A stretch of DNA of 64,000 bases from Archangium gephyra (GTDB lineage: Bacteria > Myxococcota > Myxococcia > Myxococcales > Myxococcaceae): contig NZ_CP011509.1 in NCBI RefSeq assembly GCF_001027285.1, positions 11,432,501-11,496,500 on the forward strand, given 5' to 3'. Both the position numbers and the translations under genes were made by a program. Below, one piece after another: positions 25,908 to 34,633 of this stretch (the stretch's first letter is position 1; each line of letters opens with the position of its first letter). The notes under the pieces are model-generated. The model did no database searches. It had not been told where the DNA came from and was given only the letters and a program-made list of their open reading frames with translations.

Positions 25908-27476
25908 CTACTCCGCGGGAATCGTGAGGGCCCGCAGCACGCGGTTCTCGCCCACCTGGATGCGCAGCAGGAGCACCGCCCCAGGCTTCTGGGCCTTGAC
26001 GACCTGGGCGAACTCGCGCGGGTTGCGCACCTGCTTCCCCCCGGCCTCGACGACGACCATGCCGGGCATGAGGCCCGCGCGGTCTGCGGGAGAGCCGGGG
26101 TCCACGGCGACAATCATGGCGCCCTGCCGGACACCCGGGGCCATGCGCGGATCCACGTCCTGGAGACGCAGGCCCAGCTTGCGGCCGGTGTCCTCCTCGC
26201 GGCCCTCTTCGGGGGCCGTGCCGTTGCCCTCGAGGTCCGGACGCTCGCCGAGCTTCACCTGCATCTCCTGCTGCTTGCCGTTGCGGAAGACGGTGAGCTT
26301 CACGGTCTCATCGGGCGGGCGGAAGCCGATGTCGCGGGTGAGGCCGCGCGAGGACTCGACGGGCGTGCCGTTGATGGCGGTGATGACGTCATCCTGCTTG
26401 AGGCCGGCCTTGGCGGAGGGGGTGCCCTCCTGCACGTCGGTGACGATGGCGCCCTTGCGAGCCGTCACGTTGAGCGCCTGGGCGAGCTCCGGCGTCAAAT
26501 CCTGCACCGACACGCCCAGCCAGCCGCGGCGGATCTTCCCCTTCTGCAGCTGGGGCAGGAGCGCCTTGGCCATGTTGGAGGGGACGGCGAAGCCGATGCC
26601 CGTGCCGCCGCCGACGATGGCGGTGTTGATGCCGATGACCTCGCCCCGCATGTTGAAGAGCGGCCCGCCCGAGTTGCCCGGGTTGATGGCGGCATCCGTC
26701 TGCAGGAAGTTGTCATAGGGACCGGCCTGGATGTCGCGCGCGCGGGCCGAGAGGATGCCGGCGCTGACGCTGGAGGTGAGGCCGAACGGGTTGCCGATGG
26801 CCACCACACCATCGCCCACGCGGATGTCGTCCGAGTTGCCGAGCCGGGCCACCGGGAGGTTGTGGACGTTGCCCTGGAGTTGGAGGAGGGCCAGGTCGGT
26901 GAGCGGATCCCTCCCGAGCACCTTGGCGTCGAACTCGCGGCCGTCGTTGAGACGGATGCGGATGTCGATGGCGTTCTCCACCACGTGGTTGTTGGTGAGG
27001 ATGAGCCCGTTGGGGTCGATGATGAAGCCGGAGCCCTCGCCCTGCTGGACGCGCTCCTCGGGCATGGCACCGGGAGGCATGCCCGGACCTCCGGGTCCGC
27101 CAGGCTGCCCACCGAAGAAACGCTCGAAGAGATCACCCGGCATGCCCTCCATGGCGGGGGCGCGCGCCTGGACCTGCACGTTGACGACGGTGTCATTCAC
27201 CGCCTCGACGAGGTCCGCGATGGACTGCATGGGCCCCGAGCCGCCCACCGCCGCGGGCTGCTTGGGAGCCGGCTGAGCCTGCTGGGCCTGTCCGGCGCCG
27301 CCCGTGCCCGGTGCCTTCTCCTCGGAAGGAGCCGCCGGAGCGCGGGCCTCGGGTTGCGGAGCGGCGGGGGCGGGTGCCGGCTCCCGGGTACGGGCCTCAC
27401 ACCCGGTGGCGACCGCCAGCATGAGGGCATTGAACACGATGAACTGCTGCCAGAAGGCCGAGCGGGCGTACTTCAT
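25908..27476 (-). CDS. HtrA/DegP-type periplasmic serine protease, lipoprotein
   Basis: The protein has 522 residues from the ATG ending at 27476, with GGAGG 10 nt upstream. The N-terminal AVATGC lipobox puts the lipid on Cys26; a Pro/Ala-rich linker follows. The trypsin-like domain has the full triad: His164 in TNNHVV, Asp194 in DLALLQL and Ser269 in NPGNSGGPL. Two PDZ domains follow (GWLGVSVQDLTPELA and LGLRLQDVDPRMAPG). It should degrade or refold misfolded envelope proteins. The lipid anchor is less common than a cleaved signal in this family. It lies downstream of the two MuiA-family genes, all on the minus strand. Confidence 0.95.
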   Translation of the reverse strand: MKYARSAFWQQFIVFNALMLAVATGCEARTREPAPAPAAPQPEARAPAAPSEEKAPGTGGAGQAQQAQPAPKQPAAVGGSGPMQSIADLVEAVNDTVVNVQVQARAPAMEGMPGDLFERFFGGQPGGPGGPGMPPGAMPEERVQQGEGSGFIIDPNGLILTNNHVVENAIDIRIRLNDGREFDAKVLGRDPLTDLALLQLQGNVHNLPVARLGNSDDIRVGDGVVAIGNPFGLTSSVSAGILSARARDIQAGPYDNFLQTDAAINPGNSGGPLFNMRGEVIGINTAIVGGGTGIGFAVPSNMAKALLPQLQKGKIRRGWLGVSVQDLTPELAQALNVTARKGAIVTDVQEGTPSAKAGLKQDDVITAINGTPVESSRGLTRDIGFRPPDETVKLTVFRNGKQQEMQVKLGERPDLEGNGTAPEEGREEDTGRKLGLRLQDVDPRMAPGVRQGAMIVAVDPGSPADRAGLMPGMVVVEAGGKQVRNPREFAQVVKAQKPGAVLLLRIQVGENRVLRALTIPAE

Positions 27477-27594
27477 CGAGGGGCATCCTCCCTTCGTGGG
27501 AAGATGCGGACCCCCCGCCGACTGACAACCACACGGCACGAAGGAGCGGACGGGGCGGAGAACCCTCGGCCGCCTCCTCCCCCACCCTGGGAAC

Positions 27595-29163
27595 CTACAG
27601 CCCCTGCATGTCGTAGCTGGAGGGCACGTCCACGTGGAAGGCGAGGTCCACGGAGCGCTGCTCGGAGGGGTCGAGCGTCAGCTTCCAGGTGACGATGCCA
27701 TCCATCGCCTCGACCGTGTGGCCGGAGCTCGTCTTCTTGGCGTCCAGCTCCACCGTCACGTCATCGAGCTCGGAGACGGGGATGTGCTCGGCCACCTCCA
27801 CCACCTCGGGGCGCTGGCGGTAGTTGGCCAGCTTGAAGCGGTAGGCGTAGTGGAAGCGGCGCCGGCCGCCGAAGAGGCCCTCGTCGCGGGCGATCTCCTG
27901 CACCACCACGCGCTCCACGCGCAGCGACTCCTCGAGGCCGAAGGTGAGCTGGAAGGCACCGCCCTGGGGCACCTGCTCCAGGTGCTGGCGGCCGATGAAG
28001 CCCGAGGCGCGGAACATGTCCACGGGGCCCGGCAGCAGCGGGAAGGGCGCGCCGTTGACGAGGCGGGCCACGCGGAACACCACCGGGTGCAGCTTGGGCA
28101 CGGTGCGCCAGACGAAGGAGGACTTGAGCTTCGTGCGCGCCACGCGAAGCCGCACGGCCGAGCCCTCTCCGGGCACCTGGGCCAGCTCGGGCACCAGCAG
28201 CTGCACGGAGATGCCCTGCGAGGCCGCCTGCAGCGCGCCGTCCGTCTCCCCTGGCGTCTGCCCTCCGGCCTGGGCGTGCTGCTGCACCTCGTCGCGGCGG
28301 ACCAGCACCTTCTTCTCGGGGCGGCGCTCCCAGGCCTTCAGCGTGAGGGGCCTGAGCTCCGGCGGCGTCGCGTTGTCGCGGGGCCGGGCGGTGGAGAGCG
28401 CCAGCCGCACCCCGCTCCAATCCTCGCCGGTGGACTGGCTCACGGTGGCGAAGGAGGAGAGCTCCACCTGGCCCGCGGCCTCGTCGGCGCGCGCCTCGTA
28501 GGAGGGCGTCCACCCCGCGCCCCCCACCACGTATTGCAGCTCCACGCGGGCGCGGCCCTCGGAGGGGCAGGCCAGCCGCACCTCCACCCGGCGCTCCATG
28601 CGCGCGGCCGAGGCGGAGAGAAAGGACTCCCGGCTGCGCAGCGAGTCCAATTCCCGCTGCACCTCGCGCATGCGAGCGACCCGGGAGGACAACTCGGAGG
28701 CGGCGCGCAGCCGGGCGTCCAGCGCGGTGTCGAAGGCCTGGGTCCACGCGCGGGCATCCGGCTTGGGCTCGGTGAGCTCGCGCGCCACCCGCTTCACCGT
28801 CACCTCGGTGAGGCTCTCACCGAGCTGCTGCAGCGACTGGGCACGGGCGCGGGCGTCCCCCAGCTCCACCATCTCGCGCTCCAGCGTCTCGCGCTTCTTG
28901 CGCAGCGCCTCCAGCTCCGGGCTGAACTCCGCCTGGCGCGTGCGCTCCTCGGCCACGAGGCTCTCCACGGTGGCGTCCTCGGAGCGGGCGCGGAAGCTGG
29001 CGGGGTCGGCCGCGGGCGGCACGGACTCGAAGACGGCGAGCGGGCGGCCGGTGCAGGCCACCGTCTCCACGCGCGTCACCAGGGCGCGGTCCGGGTAGAC
29101 GACGACGGAGGACACCTTCGCGGGGGCGGCGAGCGCCAGCATCATCAAGGGCAGGGTGTGCAT
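27595..29163 (-). CDS. MuiA-family (DUF4140/DUF4139) secreted protein
   Basis: The protein has 522 residues from the ATG ending at 29163, with GAGGAG 5 nt upstream. The signal peptide MHTLPLMMLALAAPA precedes VSSVVVYPDRALVTRVETV, the DUF4140 N-terminal domain. A long coiled coil follows (about 80-190), then the DUF4139 beta-rich domain (GGAGWTPSYEARAD, TGEDWSGVRLALSTARP). The family is named after an E. coli gene said to inhibit mucoidy; biochemical function is unknown. It starts 12 nt after the stop of a longer paralogue (29176-31410), so the two form an operon. Confidence 0.9.
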   Translation of the reverse strand: MHTLPLMMLALAAPAKVSSVVVYPDRALVTRVETVACTGRPLAVFESVPPAADPASFRARSEDATVESLVAEERTRQAEFSPELEALRKKRETLEREMVELGDARARAQSLQQLGESLTEVTVKRVARELTEPKPDARAWTQAFDTALDARLRAASELSSRVARMREVQRELDSLRSRESFLSASAARMERRVEVRLACPSEGRARVELQYVVGGAGWTPSYEARADEAAGQVELSSFATVSQSTGEDWSGVRLALSTARPRDNATPPELRPLTLKAWERRPEKKVLVRRDEVQQHAQAGGQTPGETDGALQAASQGISVQLLVPELAQVPGEGSAVRLRVARTKLKSSFVWRTVPKLHPVVFRVARLVNGAPFPLLPGPVDMFRASGFIGRQHLEQVPQGGAFQLTFGLEESLRVERVVVQEIARDEGLFGGRRRFHYAYRFKLANYRQRPEVVEVAEHIPVSELDDVTVELDAKKTSSGHTVEAMDGIVTWKLTLDPSEQRSVDLAFHVDVPSSYDMQGL

Positions 29164-29175
29164 GGTGGCTCCTCG

Positions 29176-31410
29176 CTACTGCGACTGCTCCAGGCGCCAG
29201 CCCTTGGGGTGGCGGACGGTGTAAAGGAAGGACACCACCTTCTTCTCCGAGGGTGGCACCGTCAGGCGCCACACGAGCGTGCCCCGGGCCGGGTCCTGTT
29301 CGGCGTAGGGCTCGGTGCGCACCAGCTTCACCTCCACGTCCTCGCCGCGCGACAGCGGCCACTGGTCGTGCAGCTGCACCGGGAGGGGGAAGGGGTACGG
29401 ATTGGCCACCTCGAGGGTGACGAGGTACTCGGTGACGTCGTCCTTGCCGATGAGGCCCTTCTCGCCCGTCACGAGCTTCACGTTGCGCACCGGGCGCACC
29501 GCGGAGTCGATGCCCAGCGGCAGGGTGAAGGGCTCGCCGGGAGACACCAGGGTGAGCCGGGCCTGGCCGGCGGGGTCCGCGCCGACGAAGAGCTGCGCGT
29601 CTCCACCGGGCAGCACCTGGCGCGAGGGGCTGCGCAGCTCCGCCACCAGGAAGGCATTGGGCGTGAGCGCGGGGTACAGCTTGCGCTCCACCTGCACGGG
29701 CCACGTCTCGGTGAAGAGGGGCACGCGCCGCTCGCCCTTGCCGCTGAGCACCGTCTCGCGGCGCTGCGAGGGGAAGGCCAGCGCGTAGCCGCCCGCGAGC
29801 GAGGCGGGCAGACGCGGATCCACCACGGGCCGCCGCCAGCCCTCCGGCGGCGCGAGGCCCACGGGGGCCTCCACCACCTGGCTCGGCACGCTGCCGGGGG
29901 CGCTCTCGAAGGACCTCGCCGCACCGGCCTTGCCCCCGGGCCGGCTCGCCGGGATGCGCCGGACGAAGTCCTGATCGACGTTGACGCCGGTGCTGGTGGA
30001 GCCGATGTCGACCGTCGGCGGCGCGGAGACGACCGCGAGCTCATCCACGAAGCTCTCGGGAAGCAGCTCCACGTTCACCCGGAGGGTGCGATCCTGCCGC
30101 ACCTGGATCTCCGAGCGCATGAGCGGCTTGAACGACTCCTTGTCGAACCGCAACGCATAGACGCCCGGCGGGAGCTGGGGGATGCGGTACTGGCCCTGGG
30201 CATCCGTCACCACGATCTGCTCGCCCAGGAGGTTGGGCGAGGTGGCCGTGACGACCACGTCCGCCACGGGACTCTTCGTGTCCGCGGTCACGACGGTGCC
30301 GGTGATGGTGCTTTTGCCCGCCGAAGCCTGGGCCCGCGACCGGTCGTCCGCGTAGGACGGCACCGGAGCGGGGCCCGGCTGCGCGGGCGGGGTGGTCGCG
30401 GAACCGGCCTTGCCGATGAGCGAGAGCAGCCGGGCGCGCATCCGCAGATCCTCGTTGGGCGCCTCGGGGGGCTTGGGAGGAGCGGGCGGCGGGGCGCGCC
30501 AGGAGTCGGAGACGGAAGCGGGCGTGGGGATGAAGCGCTCGCGCTGGCCGATCTTCCAGGTGGCGAGCTCCGGCGCGAGGGTGGCGGTGGCGGGCAGGGC
30601 CGTGCTGAGCGTGAGCGCCGCGTCCTCCCAGTCCTCGCCGGACTCCTGGCTGACACGTCCGGAGAAGGCTACCTGCACGCGGTTGGACTCCGGCTCGAGC
30701 CTCAGCTCGTAGGCGGGGTACCAGCGCGCGTTGCTGGTGACATAGGTGAGGGTGAGCGTCGCGGAGCCCTGGCCCGAGAGGGTGGGAGCGACCTCCAGAC
30801 CCCGGCGCCGGGGCTCGCCACCGAGCCGGCGCGCTTCCTGGACGTTGCGGGACAGCTCCCTGTCCAACGCCTCCTCGCGTTGGGACACCTCGCGCAGCTT
30901 CGCCTGGAGGCGGGCGGTGGTCTCCACCACGAAGTCGGTGGCGGCGCGCCAGCCGGAGGCATCGAGCCGCGAGGGGCCCTGCGGTGTGCCCTTGGCGTTG
31001 GGAGGAGGAACGGAGGAGAGCTCCTCGTCCGTGACGGAGGGACGCACCTGGCCGAGCGCGGTGAGCTGGGCGGTGTAGGCCTCGCGCTCGGCGCGGACCT
31101 GGGCGAGCTGATCATCGAGCCGCTCCAGCTCGGTGACGAGCTTGCTGGCCACGGTGGCGGGGAGGGCCTCGGACTCGGCGGGGCGGATGTCCACCCGCGT
31201 CACCTCGGCGCCCTGGGCCTCCACGCGGATGGAGGCCGGGTCCACCGAGCCATACAGCAGGGGCAACTCCACGCGCTGGGTGCCGGAGAGGGCCACCCGG
31301 GCCGTACGCACCACCCGGGCCCGATCGCTATAGACGGTGACCGAGGTGACGGGCGCATCCACCGCCGTGAGCCACAGCGAGCTCAGGACGGACAGTCCAA
31401 TAACGGGCAT
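29176..31410 (-). CDS. MuiA-family protein with inserted carboxypeptidase-regulatory/TonB-receptor-like segment
   Basis: The protein has 744 residues, starting MPVIGLSVLSSLWLTAVDAP. It shares the layout of the downstream paralogue: DUF4140 (VTVYSDRARVVRTARVALSG), coiled coil, DUF4139 (NARWYPAYELRLEP, SGEDWEDAALTLSTALP). About 140 residues longer, it carries an insert at roughly 367-505. The insert begins with a CarboxypepD_reg-like repeat (STITGTVVTADTKSPVADVV, ITDAQGQ-type strand, LPPGVYALRFDK). It continues with VDIGSTSTGVNVDQDFVRR and ASRPGGKAGAARSFE, which resembles the N-terminal extension of myxobacterial TonB-dependent receptors. It ends with DUF4139 strands (EVANPYPFPLPVQLHDQWP). The chimera suggests interaction with the outer-membrane transport machinery, which is inference. 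Confidence 0.85.
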   Translation of the reverse strand: MPVIGLSVLSSLWLTAVDAPVTSVTVYSDRARVVRTARVALSGTQRVELPLLYGSVDPASIRVEAQGAEVTRVDIRPAESEALPATVASKLVTELERLDDQLAQVRAEREAYTAQLTALGQVRPSVTDEELSSVPPPNAKGTPQGPSRLDASGWRAATDFVVETTARLQAKLREVSQREEALDRELSRNVQEARRLGGEPRRRGLEVAPTLSGQGSATLTLTYVTSNARWYPAYELRLEPESNRVQVAFSGRVSQESGEDWEDAALTLSTALPATATLAPELATWKIGQRERFIPTPASVSDSWRAPPPAPPKPPEAPNEDLRMRARLLSLIGKAGSATTPPAQPGPAPVPSYADDRSRAQASAGKSTITGTVVTADTKSPVADVVVTATSPNLLGEQIVVTDAQGQYRIPQLPPGVYALRFDKESFKPLMRSEIQVRQDRTLRVNVELLPESFVDELAVVSAPPTVDIGSTSTGVNVDQDFVRRIPASRPGGKAGAARSFESAPGSVPSQVVEAPVGLAPPEGWRRPVVDPRLPASLAGGYALAFPSQRRETVLSGKGERRVPLFTETWPVQVERKLYPALTPNAFLVAELRSPSRQVLPGGDAQLFVGADPAGQARLTLVSPGEPFTLPLGIDSAVRPVRNVKLVTGEKGLIGKDDVTEYLVTLEVANPYPFPLPVQLHDQWPLSRGEDVEVKLVRTEPYAEQDPARGTLVWRLTVPPSEKKVVSFLYTVRHPKGWRLEQSQ

Positions 31411-31488
31411 TCACCCGTTGTAGCGCCCTCGCCTCGGTGCCGTCACCTGCTGGCGGCCCGCCTCACGCGCAGTGCGAGTGCCCTCTTC

Positions 31489-32838
31489 TCAGAAGGCAGC
31501 GGAGGAAGGAGCCACGGCCGCCATGGGCTGCGCGGACTTCGCGGTCTCGAGCACGCGCCCCGGCTCCACGAGCACGCCGCTCTGGGCGACGCGGCGGAAG
31601 TAGTGGCACGCGGGCGTGGGCCGGCGCTCGAGCGTCTCGAAGTCCACCGAGTAGAGGCCGAAGCGGGGCCCCCAGCCCTCGAGCCACTCGAAGTTGTCCA
31701 TGAGGGACCAGTAGAGGTAGCCGCGCACGTCGGCGCCCTGGCGCACGGCGCTGAGCATCTGGCTCCAGTGGTTGTAGAGGTACTGGGGCCGCCGGTCGCC
31801 CTTGCGGTCGTCGATGCCGTTCTCGGTGACCCAGATGGGCTTGCCGTACTTGTGGTGCAGCTCGACGAGCAGGTGGGAGAAGCCCTCGGAGTAGTCCTCC
31901 CAGCCGATGTCGGTCAGGCCGCGGCCGTGGATGTCGCGGTACTGGAACTGGAGGAAGGGAGGCTTGGGAATGAAGCGCAGGTGGGCACGCGTGTAGTAGT
32001 TGATGCCCATGAAGTCCACGCTGTCGCGGCCGCCCTCGATGCGCTGGCGGGTGGAGGCGAGGCCGGGCATCTGGATGCGCAGCTCGCCATCGGTCAGGGC
32101 GCGGTGGAAGGCGTGGTTGTAGTTGTCGAAGGCCAGCCGGGAGAGGGCGCGGTCCAGCGGGTGCCACCAGCGGTCCGGGCGGAAGGCGAGCATGTTCTGC
32201 GAGATGCCGATCTCACACCGGCCGCACTCGCGGAGGATTTCTTCCCGGGCGGCGACGTGCGAGCGCGCGATGTTGCCGATCGCGAGCATGGCCTTGGAGC
32301 CATCCGCGATGCCGGGGGGGATGACGCCCTGGAGGTAGCCGCCGAGCAGCAGCACCATGGGCTCATTGAAGGTGATGACGAGGGCGTCGAGGCCCTTGAG
32401 GATGCTCGCGCAGATGCGGGCGTAGCGGCGGAACTCGACGACGGAGGAGGGCTCGTGCCAGGGGGTTTCCCGGTGGAACCACTGGGGATGGGTGAAGTGG
32501 TGGAGGGTGACGACGGGCCGGATGCCGGCGGCCTTCATGCGCAGCAGACGCTGGCGGTACTGATCGACGGCGGCCTCATCCACCTGGCCACGGACGGGCT
32601 CGATGCGGGCCCATTCCAGCGAGATACGGAACGCCCCGCTGCCCACCTCCTTGGCGAGCTGGACGTCATGGTCGAAGAGGTTCCAGTGGTCCACACCGCG
32701 GCCGCAGCGGTGGTTGGGGTCCTTGCACTTCCCCTGGCGCTCCCACTCGGACCAGTCGTTCTCGATGTGCCCTTCGACCTGATAAGCGGCGGTGGCCACC
32801 CCGAAGGTGAAGCCGCGAGGAAATTCATTGGTACCCAT
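31489..32838 (-). CDS. Glycoside hydrolase family 1 beta-glucosidase
   Basis: The protein has 449 residues from the ATG ending at 32838 (MGTNEFPRGFTFGVATAAYQVEG trimmed: the GH1 N-terminal signature FTFGVATAAYQVEG). The acid/base Glu159 is in TFNEP and the nucleophile Glu339 in WVTENG; WSLMDNFEW near the C-terminus binds the sugar. It has no signal peptide, so it is probably cytoplasmic. It should hydrolyse beta-glucosides or similar beta-glycosides; substrate range cannot be read from sequence. No transporter or regulator gene is adjacent. Confidence 0.94.
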   Translation of the reverse strand: MGTNEFPRGFTFGVATAAYQVEGHIENDWSEWERQGKCKDPNHRCGRGVDHWNLFDHDVQLAKEVGSGAFRISLEWARIEPVRGQVDEAAVDQYRQRLLRMKAAGIRPVVTLHHFTHPQWFHRETPWHEPSSVVEFRRYARICASILKGLDALVITFNEPMVLLLGGYLQGVIPPGIADGSKAMLAIGNIARSHVAAREEILRECGRCEIGISQNMLAFRPDRWWHPLDRALSRLAFDNYNHAFHRALTDGELRIQMPGLASTRQRIEGGRDSVDFMGINYYTRAHLRFIPKPPFLQFQYRDIHGRGLTDIGWEDYSEGFSHLLVELHHKYGKPIWVTENGIDDRKGDRRPQYLYNHWSQMLSAVRQGADVRGYLYWSLMDNFEWLEGWGPRFGLYSVDFETLERRPTPACHYFRRVAQSGVLVEPGRVLETAKSAQPMAAVAPSSAAF

Positions 32839-33104
32839 GAAACAGAAACTAGGGGCCCCCCTGACGAGCGGGAAGTGATGGCCCCGTCGAGGAGCCACGA
32901 CAAGGCCCGGGTCCCTACGGCTATCCAACAATTCCAGACCCTGAGAAACGACGCGGGCGGGAGCTCCCCGCGCCATGGCAGTGAAGCCGGGCCCGTGAGC
33001 CCGGCTCCCATGTCCGCGAGAACGACCTTGGCCCACACCCTGGCCTCAGAGGCTCGGCCGCCTGGAGGGCTGGAGGTTCCCTCAAGTGTGCGGAGGGTTG
33101 GAGC

Positions 33105-34577
33105 TCAGGGGCGGACCACGTACACCTCGTAGAGCTTCTCGAGGGGGTAGGTCGGGTTGGTGCCCGAGGCCTGCCACGCCGTGGCCCGGATGCCTCCCAC
33201 GATGTAGCCCACGAGCACGCGGTTCCCCGTGAGCTTCGTGTAGTCCACGATGGCGTGCGAGCCCTGGACGAGCGGCAGCCCCGGAGCCAGCACGAGCTCG
33301 GCGTTGGCGCCAATCAACGCCGGCAGGCCCTGGTTCATCGGCTGGATGTACTCACGCGTGCCATTGGAGGCCCTGCCCAGCGTGGAGATGATGTTGGTGA
33401 AGGGCAGGCTGTTCGTGGTGCCGCCGGGCACCAGCTCTCCCGTCTGGGTGTAGTAGTAGTTGCTGATGCCCCCGAAGAGCGTCGTGTACATCGACCCTGT
33501 CGTGGCGTCGTACATCAACAGGTTGGCGCACTCGTAATAGTTCGTCTTCTGCTCGAAGTTCGCGTCCACCGTGAGCGTCGGGGCCTCCGAGCCCCGCGGT
33601 TCGATGTAGATGGGATGCGACCAGCCCCCGTCATCCGCCGTGAACACGCCGCCCCACACGTTCAGCCCCGGGTTGCCGCTCGGAGTAATGGCCTCCGTGA
33701 CGTTCAGGTCCCGGCGGTGGAACTGGGACTCCGTCCCCTGGGCCCCCTTGGGGTCTCCGAACGCCTGATAGTCCGACACCGTCAGCGTCTGGCCATCGAA
33801 CCCCAGCTTGAAGCGCCGCACCTGCTCCGTGTACGCGCCGGACACCCCCGCGCTGTAGATGCGTGAGTAGTTCTGCCCCATCACCAGGTAGAAGTAGTCC
33901 CCCACCTTGCGCAGCACCCCGCCGGCGACCTGGAAGCGCGTGTCCTCGATGGACACGATGCTCGAGGCGAGCTTCGCGTCATTCCCCGCCACCACCGCGT
34001 CGATGACGTCCTTCACCTTGAGGGCCGTCAGATTCGGGTACGTGCCGTAGCAGCTCGCGGTGTCCTTGCCGCAGTTGGAGCCATAACCGCCCACCACGTA
34101 CAGCGTGTCCCCGTCCTGGTGGCTCTCGGTGTTGGTCGCGCTCAGCCGCGAGAGGTACGCCGCTGGCAGGTCCCTCGACCAGGACCGACCCGAGACCGGA
34201 TCGAACACGAGCAGCTGCGTGTTGGCGTACGCCACCGGGAAGGTGCGCATGCTCGTCGCGGTGAGGTGGAACCCATTCGTCCGCCCGCCCACGAACAGCC
34301 ACTTGCCTCCGGACGTGGCGAAGGCGAACGACTGCACCCCCTTGGGCAGGCTCTTGGAGCTCTCACTCACCTCCAGGTGGAAGGGCAGCGTGGCGGGCAA
34401 TCCCGCGAGGCCCGCCTGCGAAGAGAGAGGCTCGGGCTTCGGCCCGGAGTCGGGGGCCGGAGTGGGCGTGACCTCCGCGGGAGAAGGCCTGACCGGCTCC
34501 GGCGGCGTGTTCACCGTCTTGCAGGCAAGGCTCAGACACAACAGGCTGAATGCCAGGGTTTTCCAGGCTGGGTTCAT
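33105..34577 (-). CDS. Beta-propeller (kelch-like) lipoprotein
   Basis: The protein has 490 residues starting MNPAWKTLAFSLLCLSLACK, with lipobox LSLAC, followed by a Pro-rich linker (PSPAEVTPTPAPDSG). The rest shows repeated beta-strand blocks of kelch character: GGKWLFVGGRTNGFH, DTLYVVGGYGSNCG, FYLVMGQNYSRIYS, TTLFGGISNYYYTQ. Similar lipoproteins occur elsewhere but I cannot assign a function. It starts about 57 nt after the stop of the 771-residue protein, on the same strand, and is probably in its operon. It is expected at the outer or inner membrane facing the periplasm or surface. Confidence 0.75.
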   Translation of the reverse strand: MNPAWKTLAFSLLCLSLACKTVNTPPEPVRPSPAEVTPTPAPDSGPKPEPLSSQAGLAGLPATLPFHLEVSESSKSLPKGVQSFAFATSGGKWLFVGGRTNGFHLTATSMRTFPVAYANTQLLVFDPVSGRSWSRDLPAAYLSRLSATNTESHQDGDTLYVVGGYGSNCGKDTASCYGTYPNLTALKVKDVIDAVVAGNDAKLASSIVSIEDTRFQVAGGVLRKVGDYFYLVMGQNYSRIYSAGVSGAYTEQVRRFKLGFDGQTLTVSDYQAFGDPKGAQGTESQFHRRDLNVTEAITPSGNPGLNVWGGVFTADDGGWSHPIYIEPRGSEAPTLTVDANFEQKTNYYECANLLMYDATTGSMYTTLFGGISNYYYTQTGELVPGGTTNSLPFTNIISTLGRASNGTREYIQPMNQGLPALIGANAELVLAPGLPLVQGSHAIVDYTKLTGNRVLVGYIVGGIRATAWQASGTNPTYPLEKLYEVYVVRP

Positions 34578-34633
34578 GGTTGGGCTCGTTCAGCGAAGAG
34601 GGAGGAAGGCAGCGGGGCCATGCGGGCGGCGGC

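Noticed and set aside
27634-33132. Very long open frame (1832 codons) on the plus strand
   Set aside because: It is antisense to DUF4139, DUF4139 and GH1 genes, with low-complexity His/Gly/Ala/Arg-rich peptide typical of GC-rich shadow frames.
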